From NCBI GenBank assembly GCA_030430075.1, contig JAUIGN010000025.1, positions 1-64,000 on the forward strand: a stretch of 64,000 nucleotides of DNA, written 5' to 3'. Source of the DNA: a bacterium. Lineage in GTDB: Bacteria; Planctomycetota; Planctomycetia; Pirellulales; Pirellulaceae. Below the pieces are notes generated by a model that was not told where the DNA came from, ran no database searches, and saw nothing but the letters and a program-made list of their open reading frames with translations. Position numbers and translations under genes: made by a program. Below are positions 18,291 to 26,588 of the stretch, in pieces. Within the stretch, counting starts at the first letter, position 1; every line of letters begins with the position of its first letter.

Positions 18291-18480
18291 GCTGATGATC
18301 CTCAGGTAGGCGGAAGTCTCCCTGCATTATAGCGGAGCGCGGCTCGATCGCTAAGCAACGGGTCGTCAGCAACCGTGCGGACGGCAATTTCCCCGCCGGA
18401 ACCTCGCGGAGGGGACGGGCGAACTTCAGCAGAAAGCGCCCGCCTTCTTGTCCGTCATGCCGTGGGTGGCGGGCCGGCGA

Positions 18481-20178
18481 TCAGGCCGGGTTGCGGCCGA
18501 ACGTCATGATTGTGATGTCGTCGTTCTGCGGTCGCCCATTCGCATGCCGGCGTACATCGGCCAACAGCGTCTCGCCCAGCAGGCGCGCTTCCGGCGTGCC
18601 GTCCTTGACGAACTGCAGCAGCCGCTCGCCGCCGTAGAATTCATCCTGGTAATTCAACGCTTCGTCGACGCCATCGGTAAAGACGACCACCATGTCGCCC
18701 GGTTCCAGCTTGCGGACCTCGGATTCATAGGGATACTCTTCCAGGACCCCGACCGGGGTACCGATCATCTCTTCATCAAACTGTTCGACGGCGCCGTTGG
18801 CGCGGCGGATGATCGGCGCCATGTGCCCGGCGTTGGCCAGTTCCACCGTGTGGTTCTTGGTGTCGACGATTGCCAGGACGTACGTCACAAAGCGACCTTC
18901 GACATTCGTGTCGCACATGTGATCGTTGATCGCGCAGATGGCCGGCACGACCTCATGCAGGTGGCGAATTGTGCTTTGCACGCAGCTGTGCATCCGGCCC
19001 ATGATGATCGCACCCGGGACGCCCTTACCTGCGATGTCGCCGAAGGACAGGCAGACCTTGCCGTCTCCCAGATCGAACCAGTCGTAGTAGTCGCCTCCAA
19101 CGGCCTGGGCGGAATCGTATGAGGCAAAGAACTGGTACCCGTCGATCTGCGGCATTTGTTCCGGCAGCAGCGAATGCTGGATCGTCCGGGCGATCTGCAT
19201 TTCGTTGTCCGCTTTTTGCTTCTCGCTAAAGGCCTTCATCAGCCGGGCGTTCTCGTAGGACAGGGCGGCTTGTCCGGCGACCGTCATCAGAATGTCCAGG
19301 TCCTCCTGGGTGAACTGTCCCAGCGGGTTCTGGGAGTCGATGCTGAGGACCCCCAGGGATTCGCCGTCGAGCCCCAGCAGGGGGACGCACATCATCGAGC
19401 GGATCTTCAGGTCGGCGATCGATTCGCTGGCGGAGAACTCGGAATCCATCGCGGCGTCGGCCGACATCAGACCCACCTTCTGGTCCAACACCTTGTTGAC
19501 GATCGTCCGGCTGAGTCGCACGCTGGCGTCTTCTCCTTCGCGACGATGCTTCATCGCCCGCGGCACCATGTCCGGGCCGTCTTCGTCGCGGAGCAAGATA
19601 CAGCCTCGATCGGCGTAGCGAAAAATCTCGAAGAGCGTGTCGAGGATACGGGGGAGGATTGTATCCAAGTCGACCGTTCCGGCCAGGCTGTTCGTGATCT
19701 CCAGGACAGCTCTCAGCTTGGCTGCTGGATTGACGTCCAAGCCGGAGAAGCGTCCCTCGGATTTGACCTCACCAACGATGTTGTTGTCGGCCTCGGTGTC
19801 ATCCTTCAACGAGAACAGATCCGCGGAGAATGTCTGCGTGGCTTGCTCGTCGATCGTGGCCGAGGAGGGAGCAGACGCCTGACCCGCCTGGCTTGGATCA
19901 TCAAACTTCGCCAAGGCATCGCCGAATTGCACCATGTCGTTGTGGGCAAGCTGCACCCGAGCCGCCAGGCGCTGTTTGTTGACGAACGTGCCGTTGCGAC
20001 TGCCCACGTCTTCCAGATAAAACTGCCCGTTCTCGCCCGTGATCATTGCATGCCTGCCGGAGACGCTGGCCTGCATAATCGAGATGGCACAATCGGGATG
20101 GCGACCAACCAGGTTCTGGCCGTCCTGCAGTTCAAAAGAAGTCCGTTGCACGTCTTCCTGCACGACCAGTGAAGCCAT
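18481..20178 (-). CDS. FHA-GAF-PP2C (SpoIIE/RsbU-type) serine phosphatase
   Basis: The 565-aa protein has an N-terminal FHA domain (about 5-100: VGRHPDCAISIMQ, SVSGRHAMI, DVGSRNGTFVN), a GAF domain (about 160-310: ILLRDEDGPD, MCVPLLGLDGESLGVLSID) and a C-terminal PPM-type phosphatase (about 340-560) with metal-binding motifs GGDYYD, FGDIAGKG, ANAGHMAP and FTDGVDE. It should dephosphorylate a phosphoprotein such as an anti-anti-sigma factor, with FHA docking on phosphothreonine partners. ATG 20178 is preceded by GGAGG at 9-nt spacing. No partner kinase or STAS gene is adjacent. Confidence 0.9.
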   Translation of the reverse strand: MASLVVQEDVQRTSFELQDGQNLVGRHPDCAISIMQASVSGRHAMITGENGQFYLEDVGSRNGTFVNKQRLAARVQLAHNDMVQFGDALAKFDDPSQAGQASAPSSATIDEQATQTFSADLFSLKDDTEADNNIVGEVKSEGRFSGLDVNPAAKLRAVLEITNSLAGTVDLDTILPRILDTLFEIFRYADRGCILLRDEDGPDMVPRAMKHRREGEDASVRLSRTIVNKVLDQKVGLMSADAAMDSEFSASESIADLKIRSMMCVPLLGLDGESLGVLSIDSQNPLGQFTQEDLDILMTVAGQAALSYENARLMKAFSEKQKADNEMQIARTIQHSLLPEQMPQIDGYQFFASYDSAQAVGGDYYDWFDLGDGKVCLSFGDIAGKGVPGAIIMGRMHSCVQSTIRHLHEVVPAICAINDHMCDTNVEGRFVTYVLAIVDTKNHTVELANAGHMAPIIRRANGAVEQFDEEMIGTPVGVLEEYPYESEVRKLEPGDMVVVFTDGVDEALNYQDEFYGGERLLQFVKDGTPEARLLGETLLADVRRHANGRPQNDDITIMTFGRNPA

Positions 20179-20575
20179 CGGCGGCATCCTCCAATTCAGT
20201 GTCATGGCTGGCCCTTCTGTGCAGTGCAACGCGGTGTCCACCGGGCAGATTGGCGCTCCGAAGCGACCATCCTAACGAGGGTTCGGATGACGACTCAACC
20301 CCTTCCACCGGCGAAAACGTCTATTGACGGCTGCGCGGCAATTGAGCCTTCGGCAAGCAACGCGCGGCCGAATATCTGCGGACTCCCGTTGGTCGTCCTG
20401 GTCCATTCGCTGCGCAAGTATCAAAAAACGCAGTCCAGCGGCAGAATTCATGGAAGTCGGGAACGGGGCGAACCGCCCGCGGAGCTCGGCACGAGCTCGA
20501 TCGGCGTTGTGGCGCGACCCGCCATGCCGGTCTGCCAAGGGCGGCACCATTCGACGTACGACCGCCGCCCCAGTC
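20179..20575. other. Intergenic region without recognised genes
   Basis: About 400 bp lie between the phosphatase start and the end of the PaiB-like gene. Open frames here are Arg-rich and look like noise. It should hold the phosphatase promoter. No repeat or RNA gene was seen. Confidence 0.35.
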
Positions 20576-21229
20576 TCACTCGCCGCTCGGCTCGGCCATC
20601 GTTTCGGCCATCAAGTCGGCGATCTGCTCCCGCCGATCTCCACCCAGTGCCCGCAGCCCGTTGACCACTGACGTCCGCCGGGACGCCGGATGGTGCTGGC
20701 TCAGTTTGCGGGCGCCTTCAATGCGTTCGATATCGATCGTGAAGCCAACGATGGCCGACAAGAGTCGCGTGATCAACTCGGGATCGGCCCGATCGAGGCT
20801 CCATGGCGTGCGCATGTCCGCCTCGTAAAAATCGACAAACCGCCGGACGAGATCCCGCAACCGATTCAGCTCGCGCACCATGCGGACCGTGCCGAAGGCG
20901 TGAACGGCAACGTAGTTCCATGTCGGAACCGCGTCGTCCGTCTCGTACCAGGAAGGTGAAATGTACGCGTGCGGGCCCGTAAAGATTGCCAGCACCCGCT
21001 GACCGTCCAACGCCTCCGACTGGGGATTGGCGGCGGCCAGGTGACCGATCAGTTGACCAGCGGGCCCCCGGCCGGTTTCCGTGAGAAGCGGTAGATGACT
21101 GGCCACCAATGCGCCCTGACCGGATAAGTCCGCCCCGCTCAGGGAGACCAGCGTGGCAAAACTGTGACTCACCATGAAGGCGTGAAGTCTTTCGAGATTC
21201 GTGTCCCTGCCACCAGGCGGCGTATACAT
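20576..21229 (-). CDS. PaiB/FMN-binding negative transcriptional regulator family protein
   Basis: The 217-aa protein opens MYTPPGGR and contains the PaiB family blocks HSFATLVS, ATSHLPLL-like (VASHLPLLTE), GQLIGHLAAANPQ, AIFTGPHAYISPSWYE, VPTWNYVAVHAFG and the C-terminal FTIDIERIEGARKLSQHHP. The fold is a split-barrel FMN-binding protein. The Bacillus PaiB was described as a regulator of sporulation and protease genes; a flavin- or haem-dependent enzyme role is equally possible here. The start at 21229 matches the family N-terminus; longer frames add only upstream noise. Confidence 0.85.
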   Translation of the reverse strand: MYTPPGGRDTNLERLHAFMVSHSFATLVSLSGADLSGQGALVASHLPLLTETGRGPAGQLIGHLAAANPQSEALDGQRVLAIFTGPHAYISPSWYETDDAVPTWNYVAVHAFGTVRMVRELNRLRDLVRRFVDFYEADMRTPWSLDRADPELITRLLSAIVGFTIDIERIEGARKLSQHHPASRRTSVVNGLRALGGDRREQIADLMAETMAEPSGE

Positions 21230-21614
21230 GTTGCCAGGTTTCCCAATCGGTAAGTCTCGATGATGGACGTCGCAACGCTGCGGAATCAGCCGGTCGCGGT
21301 TATCCCGCCTGCTTTTTGAGATTCGTGACGGCGCGGCCGCCAAGAGGTTCGCGCCCGTTGCCGCCGAGCACTGTCCGGGCGGCAGGTCCAGCACCCGCCA
21401 CCCGGCAGATTGGACAGCCAGGCGGATGTCAGAGTAGAGTACTCGACCTGGCCGATCAAACACCGGCCCGACCAGGTCGTCGTTGAGCCGGCCGTTTGCC
21501 GTTTGCCGTTCGCCACTGTCCACTGGCTGCGCCCGCCGGTTGATCGAGCTTCCGGATGTTGGCGCGTGTAACCTGGAATTCCGAACGACGCCCTTCGATC
21601 AGCAAGGCCATGCC
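21230..21614. other. Divergent intergenic region with 7-bp triplet repeat
   Basis: About 385 bp separate the PaiB-like gene from the CPXCG gene. Positions 21491-21511 hold three tandem copies of GCCGTTT/C. No gene, RNA or promoter was confidently seen. Confidence 0.35.
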
Positions 21615-21797
21615 GTGGATGATGAAGTCAGCTATCTCTGTGACGCGTGCGGCGAGGAAATCGTGATCCCTGTCGATCCGAGCGGAGGCAAGCAACAGGA
21701 GTATGTTGAAGACTGTCCCGTCTGCTGTCGTCCAAACGTGATCTGCCTCGAATTTGACGACGACGGAGACGTCCGCGTCTCGGCACACGCCGAGTGA
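21615..21797 (+). CDS. CPXCG-type cysteine-rich small protein
   Basis: A 60-aa acidic protein with two Cys pairs (Cys9/Cys12 in CDAC and Cys34/Cys37 in CPVC, plus Cys38), the pattern of the Cys_rich_CPXG family, a small rubredoxin-like zinc ribbon. The central stretch IPVDPSGGKQQEYVEDCPVC is the conserved heart. The GTG at 21615 is chosen because it starts at the conserved region and has AAGG about 8 nt upstream; upstream frame extensions are not protein-like. Function unknown; the next gene is another tiny zinc-ribbon protein. Confidence 0.7.
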   Translation: MDDEVSYLCDACGEEIVIPVDPSGGKQQEYVEDCPVCCRPNVICLEFDDDGDVRVSAHAE

Positions 21798-21916
21798 CAC
21801 CGGCGGGGCTGGCCGGGTCGCGGTGATGCAACGAACCTCGGATGTGATCGGCCCTCGGATGCCTGATTGCTTATGGCCCCGGCACGACACGGGCCGCGTT
21901 GACTGGAGAATTCACG

Positions 21917-22117
21917 ATGCCCGAGAGCCTCTGCCCTGCGTGCCGCCATGTCAAGAAAATCGTTTCCGGCACGGGTTCGCAATTCTGGCTATGCCAGTTG
22001 ACTCTCACTGATCGGCGGTACCCGAAGTACCCGCCCCAGCCGATCGTACAATGCCAAGGGTTTGCCGCCGCCGAGCCGCCACCCGGGAAACCGCAACCCC
22101 AGGATCCGCGCGCCTAG
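21917..22117 (+). CDS. Small zinc-ribbon-like hypothetical protein
   Basis: A 66-aa product: Cys6-x2-Cys9, Cys26 and Cys46 make a four-cysteine metal site, with a KYPPQPIVQCQGF block following; the last 17 residues are Pro-rich. ATG 21917 has GGAG 8 nt upstream. It is 119 bp after the CPXCG gene in the same direction. Its stop codon overlaps the stop of the opposing DUF6797 gene within a single CTAG. I think this is a planctomycete-conserved hypothetical, but no function is known to me. Confidence 0.6.
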   Translation: MPESLCPACRHVKKIVSGTGSQFWLCQLTLTDRRYPKYPPQPIVQCQGFAAAEPPPGKPQPQDPRA

Positions 22118-25100
22118 AAAACGGATGCGCCGGAAGAGGGTGTTGGCGGTGCTGAGGGTTCGTCGGACGTTTCCGCTGCTTCGCTACCGAGGCGGTGGAT
22201 GGTGTTGTGAATCGTACCCTGGACGGGAGCGCCGTCCGCGCCGCGGACGGAATACTTGATCTCCATGCCCCACGTCGGCTTGATGCGAGGGATTTCGAGG
22301 AACAGACGCGTACTGCCTTGGTCCAGTCTTGCTGCGGTCACATCCAGCGATTGCTCGTTGTAGTGCTTGGAGCCGTAGTTCGCAGTTCGCTTCAGATCCC
22401 ATGTCTTGACCTGATAGTTGACCGCATCCTGGGCGACGCTGCGGTCGAGCGGTGCGCTGAAGGTGATCAGCATCCCGGCGCGGGTTGCCTGCAGGCCGAT
22501 CGGCAGGTGGGCGTCACGACCCGTGCGGCGGATGCGATAAAAGCCGCCCGGCTGCTGTTGGTTGCTTCCCCAGGCGAACATCCCGCAGGCATACAGTTGG
22601 CCATCCGTCGGATGGAAGCGGCCGCGCATGATTCCTGTCGGCAAACGGGGCAGGGGGAGGCTGCACATTCCGCCCTGCATCTGGCCGCCGACCTCTTCGT
22701 GCGGAACGACGTACACCTGGCCATAGCCATAGGAAAGGTTCAACAATACGCCGTCCAGCGTGCCCCACTTCGAACTGTCCACCCACAGCAGTTCGGCAGG
22801 CGATCGATCGAAGGCGTTCGTGATCCAGCAGAGCGGTTGCTCCATGGCATCGTCGGAGGGGTCGGTCACGTCGTGGTAGCCAAACATGTTGCCGTAAAAA
22901 CCGCCCGGCTTCACCCAGTTGATGCGGTTCTTCGGATTCCAGTGGCCCTCCTGGTCCGTGACAATAAACGTCCCGTCGGGATTGATGCAGACACCGTTCG
23001 CAGCGCGGAAGCCGTTCGCGACTATCTCCGTCCGCCGTCCGTCCGGGCTGACTTTGAGCAACGTCCCGTGATGGGGAACGATCGCCTGCAAGGCATGGCG
23101 GGCCGACTTGGCATAGTAGAAATTTCCCGCCTCGTCGACCTGCAGTCCCATGGCAAATTCGTGAAAGTGGTCGGTCACCTGGTGATCGTTGTTCAAGTTT
23201 TCGAAGTAGTCGATCTCGCCGTCGCCGTTGAGGTCGTGCAGGATGCAGATCTGGTCACGGCAGGTCACGTAGATCTGGCCGGAGACAATCTTCACACCCA
23301 GCGGCTGAAACAGTCCGGATGCGATCCGCCGCCAGGACAACCGGGGCGCGGGCGACGTCCGATCCGCGGACGCCTCGGCGAGTTGAGACAGGCCGGAGAC
23401 CAACCAGATGCTGCCGTCCCAACTGCTCACGGCCGCCCGGTCTCCATCCGGAAAAAAGTCGAGGCCCGTCAGACGGAGACGGCAGAACCATGGATTGGTC
23501 ATGGGGTGGGTGAGCACATCGACGGCGAACGGCCCTTCGTCGGTACCGATCTTCACGTCGGCTTCCAGCGTCTGCGCCCAGCGGGCCGGCCCGCCGCGCG
23601 TTAACGCCGCCAGGTCGTGCTCGGCGGCTTCCCCGCGGAATCGGCCCAGTTGCCCGCGGGCCTGCTCGTCGTCCGCGACCCTCGCGTGCCAGACGGAGAA
23701 TTTGAGCGACCGGTCGCCGGCCGGAATCTTGAGGCGGAGGTTGCCTTCCGTCGCGACCCATTCCGCGTCCAGGCGACCCGTAACCCCGGCCACCAGCAGG
23801 CCATGCGGCCGATCGGAAGCACCAGCTGCCCGGGTCACGACGCGGGCCTCATGGCCACCGCCGCCGGCGTCTGGCACCGTCGTACCGCTTGCCGACCGGA
23901 GACTCCATTGCGCCACGAGCGGCCGCCGGCGGTCCTTCGGACGCGGTTCGCTGGCACTCGTGCCGATCGTCTCAAACTGTTCCGGCGGGAGGGCCGCCTG
24001 CACAAACCGCACGTGATCGAGGTGCCCTTCGAATGTCGACTTGGGCCGCGGGAAATTGTCGGCCGTATGACCGAGTCGGACCACGGGGTCTGCAATCGGC
24101 GCTTTGGGTTTGAGCTTCCCCCGACCGTCCAGTTGGCCGTCGATGAACAGCTGGACGTCGCCCGTTTCGTGTCGGTACATAAGCGCCACTTCATGCCAAC
24201 GGCCGTCGTTGACGCGACGACGCGACTGAACGACACCGACCCAGCCGATGTCGTAGCAGAGGCGGCCGCCACGCACGAAGAGCGTCTGGCCGTTTGGCAC
24301 CCACTCAGCTTCGTCCGCGGTCTTGGCAAAGATCGTCCCACCCGAGGTCGTCTTGAGGCGTGCCACAATCGTGAAGTCTTCACCCGCGAGGTCGAAGCCG
24401 TCGGGATTGGCGATCTCCAGCCAGGTGGTGCCGGAAAATGCCAGTTGCGGTGTCTCGGCCGGCTTTTTGGATGCCGAACGGTCCGGCCCGAAGAGCACAA
24501 CGTTCTGGCCGAGCGCGGCAGGGAGCGGGCGAAGCGTTGGTTCCTCGTCCGATTGGTCTGCGACCTGCAGCACCATCTCCCGGCGGCGCGGCCCGATATT
24601 GAACGTCCGCTGCCACCGCGACGTCCCCTCCACATCCCGCCAGGATGCCATTTCCAACACGTCGGTCTCCCCAACGGTGTACGAGATGATGACGTCATTC
24701 CCGTGATAGTACATGCCCTTGTAATGCGCCCAGGAGCGGGGGAGGGGGCCGTAGGGGCGGTTATCGCGACCCCGCAACCGAGGGTCGTCGAACGATCCGT
24801 CTTCCGGGTTGGCCCATCCGGGGCCGGCGGAATTCGCGAGTTCGACATCGCCGACGATGCGCGGATGAATATTGTGCCGGCCGTCAAAGTTGATGCCGTG
24901 CCAATCGATGAAGCCCCGGCCACTCCAGGCGGCAGCAACGCGAAGGGTGTCGTAGTCGTAGATCATCCAATGCCGCCCGCGCGAGACCCCGCCCGGTCCG
25001 TGGTCCAGGCGAATCGCGTTTCCTTTATAGGCGAAGTTCGTTCCGTCCTGGCCGATTTCATAGGTGGCCACGAGATTCGGTCCGTAGTCCATTTGCTCCC

Positions 25101-26130
25101 AGGGCAAGATGGTTGACGGCTCCGGGCCTCGCGATGTGCCGCGGGGAAGTGACGCCAGGAACTCCGGAGTGATCTCGACATACTGGGTCGGATTGTGCCG
25201 CTTCAAGTAGGCTTCGCGGATGTAATGGATGACGTCATATTTCTGCTGAGGCACCATCCAGGTCTGCGCAACCATCATGCCGAAGCCCCGCGTCAACGTC
25301 TGGTAAATGGCGTAGGGGCTGGACCCGTTCTTAAACTTTCCGGAGGCGAAGCGGAGGGAGGTCGGCAGGGATCCCGGCTTGTCGTGCGTGCCGTGGCAAT
25401 TGATGCAGAGGCGCGAATAGATCGCTTCACCACGCTGGAAACTCTCCGTGTCGAGGCTATCGATCAGGCCGGCATGGTCAATATTGTTTTCGTAGGCAGG
25501 CAGGGGGCGCGCCGCGTAAAGTGCGGGGGCCGGCTCCAGTTCGCGCGCTCGCTGCGGACCGCCCTCGGTAATCTCCTGCAGGTAGCGCAGGAGGTCGAGG
25601 AATTGCTGGCGGCTGGCGAGCTGATTGACCTGGCCGGCCGGCATCAGCGACGCCGTCGCGGGACGAAGCTCGTCGATCTCCGCGCGGTCGATACGAACCA
25701 CCGCGCCACCTTGTGTGAGGTCGCGCAGTTGCACGTGATCCGCCGATTGGGCGGCGATGAGCCCCGTGCGTGACTTGCCGTCGCCGGTGATCACGGTGAC
25801 CGCTTGATAGCCCTGGCGGATTTGTTTGGAAGGACGCAAGACGGCGTCGACCAGGTGCGTGTCACTGGTCTCTGGCGGCGCGTTCGCCAGGTTCGGACCG
25901 AGCGATTCGTCACCTTGGGGCCCGGCGTGGTGACACTTGGTGCATGCCATGTATTGCTGGTAGAAGAGAATCGCGCCGCGCGTCGCGTCGCCGTCCCGCC
26001 GAGCATCCGCAGCCAGCCGGACGGGCGGTTCGGCCAACAACTGTTGTTCGAGCGTTTGCGCTGCGGCCCATGTCGGGGCAACCAGCAGCAGGGCGAACGT
26101 TGGGCAGATCGTCAGGAGCGAGCGGGGCAT
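22114..26130 (-). CDS. Giant exported di-haem DUF6797 protein with LamG and propeller domains
   Basis: The 1338-aa protein begins with a signal peptide (LLTICPTFALLLVAPTWAAAQ). Two c-type haem sites follow: CTKCH (63-67) and CINCH (242-246). Next is DUF6797 (about 300-590; WEQMDYGPNLVATYEIG marks its start), a LamG-type sandwich (about 610-790; FTIVARLKTTSGGTIFAK, WHEVALMYRHETGDVQLFIDG), and a sugar-dehydrogenase-like six-blade propeller (about 930-1210; DFFPDGDRAAVSSWDGSIWLV, GEIDYFENLNNDHQ, GVCINPDGTFIVTDQEGHWNP). A beta-rich C-terminus follows. It is probably a periplasmic electron-transfer dehydrogenase acting on a bound glycan or product. ATG 26130 fits the signal peptide; upstream frame is repeat sequence. 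Confidence 0.85.
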   Translation of the reverse strand: MPRSLLTICPTFALLLVAPTWAAAQTLEQQLLAEPPVRLAADARRDGDATRGAILFYQQYMACTKCHHAGPQGDESLGPNLANAPPETSDTHLVDAVLRPSKQIRQGYQAVTVITGDGKSRTGLIAAQSADHVQLRDLTQGGAVVRIDRAEIDELRPATASLMPAGQVNQLASRQQFLDLLRYLQEITEGGPQRARELEPAPALYAARPLPAYENNIDHAGLIDSLDTESFQRGEAIYSRLCINCHGTHDKPGSLPTSLRFASGKFKNGSSPYAIYQTLTRGFGMMVAQTWMVPQQKYDVIHYIREAYLKRHNPTQYVEITPEFLASLPRGTSRGPEPSTILPWEQMDYGPNLVATYEIGQDGTNFAYKGNAIRLDHGPGGVSRGRHWMIYDYDTLRVAAAWSGRGFIDWHGINFDGRHNIHPRIVGDVELANSAGPGWANPEDGSFDDPRLRGRDNRPYGPLPRSWAHYKGMYYHGNDVIISYTVGETDVLEMASWRDVEGTSRWQRTFNIGPRRREMVLQVADQSDEEPTLRPLPAALGQNVVLFGPDRSASKKPAETPQLAFSGTTWLEIANPDGFDLAGEDFTIVARLKTTSGGTIFAKTADEAEWVPNGQTLFVRGGRLCYDIGWVGVVQSRRRVNDGRWHEVALMYRHETGDVQLFIDGQLDGRGKLKPKAPIADPVVRLGHTADNFPRPKSTFEGHLDHVRFVQAALPPEQFETIGTSASEPRPKDRRRPLVAQWSLRSASGTTVPDAGGGGHEARVVTRAAGASDRPHGLLVAGVTGRLDAEWVATEGNLRLKIPAGDRSLKFSVWHARVADDEQARGQLGRFRGEAAEHDLAALTRGGPARWAQTLEADVKIGTDEGPFAVDVLTHPMTNPWFCRLRLTGLDFFPDGDRAAVSSWDGSIWLVSGLSQLAEASADRTSPAPRLSWRRIASGLFQPLGVKIVSGQIYVTCRDQICILHDLNGDGEIDYFENLNNDHQVTDHFHEFAMGLQVDEAGNFYYAKSARHALQAIVPHHGTLLKVSPDGRRTEIVANGFRAANGVCINPDGTFIVTDQEGHWNPKNRINWVKPGGFYGNMFGYHDVTDPSDDAMEQPLCWITNAFDRSPAELLWVDSSKWGTLDGVLLNLSYGYGQVYVVPHEEVGGQMQGGMCSLPLPRLPTGIMRGRFHPTDGQLYACGMFAWGSNQQQPGGFYRIRRTGRDAHLPIGLQATRAGMLITFSAPLDRSVAQDAVNYQVKTWDLKRTANYGSKHYNEQSLDVTAARLDQGSTRLFLEIPRIKPTWGMEIKYSVRGADGAPVQGTIHNTIHRLGSEAAETSDEPSAPPTPSSGASVF

Positions 26131-26228
26131 GTTGATCGGGTCTCTTCGTGGCTGGCGTGTCGGTCGGGGCGTGGTCGCGCTGATCGTTCCCAGTATAACG
26201 GGCTGCACTGTACGGCGTCGGACCACAG

Positions 26229-26409
26229 CGAGGCGCGGGTTTCCGAATCCTGCCCGGCGCGGGCCGTCGCCCCCCCTGCTGCCTGGCGCGGCTTTCCGAC
26301 CCCCCTGCTCGGCGCGTGTCTCTGCCCCCCCTGCTCGGCGCGGGTCTCCGACCCCCCTGCTCGGCGCGGGTCTCTGCCCCCCCCTGCTCGGCGCGGGTCT
26401 CTGACCCCG
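26229..26409 (-). repeat. GC-rich 26-27-bp tandem repeat, about 6.5 units
   Basis: Read on the minus strand the unit is roughly GGTCGGAGACCCGCGCCGAGC plus a G-run; the units nearest the DUF6797 gene are most diverged. The flank 26407-26431 (GACCTxCGGTCxGCGGTTTCGGCGG on the minus strand) is almost the same as 46202-46226, beside a related 25-bp repeat. It lies 100 bp upstream of the DUF6797 start. Frames through it give low-complexity peptides and are not real genes. Confidence 0.8.
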
Positions 26410-26454
26410 CCGAAACCGCAGACCGCAGGTCTCCAATTCCGATCCTGTTACAGG

Positions 26455-26548
26455 ACCAACGACTGCACGTCGCCGGGCAAGATGTTGACGCCCCAATACT
26501 TGGAAGACGGCGGCCGTGTGATGTCATGCACGGCATGGCCGACGGAGT
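26455..26548 (-). repeat. Tentative degenerate copy of the hairpin element (copy D)
   Basis: On the minus strand, ACTCCGTxGGxCATGC-CGT-GCATGAC resembles the core TTCCGTAGGTCATGC-TTT-GCATGAC, and a GTCGTT-like block follows about 60 nt later, as in the long copies. Similarity between these two blocks is weak. The tandem repeat lies directly next to it, as at the 46.3 kb copy. Confidence 0.3.
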
Positions 26549-26588
26549 CACGCTGCCAATGACGAGGGACGCGTCGGCGGACGGTTGG

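Noticed and set aside
22195-23604. 469-aa plus-strand frame opposite the DUF6797 gene
   Set aside because: Antisense shadow; the minus frame carries recognisable propeller motifs over the same span.
26131-26496. N-terminal extension of the DUF6797 protein through the tandem repeat
   Set aside because: The extension is only translated repeat; a signal peptide starts at the ATG at 26130.
26455-26548. Counting copy D as a full copy of the hairpin element
   Set aside because: Only the core palindrome and one distant block match; it is kept as a low-confidence entry.
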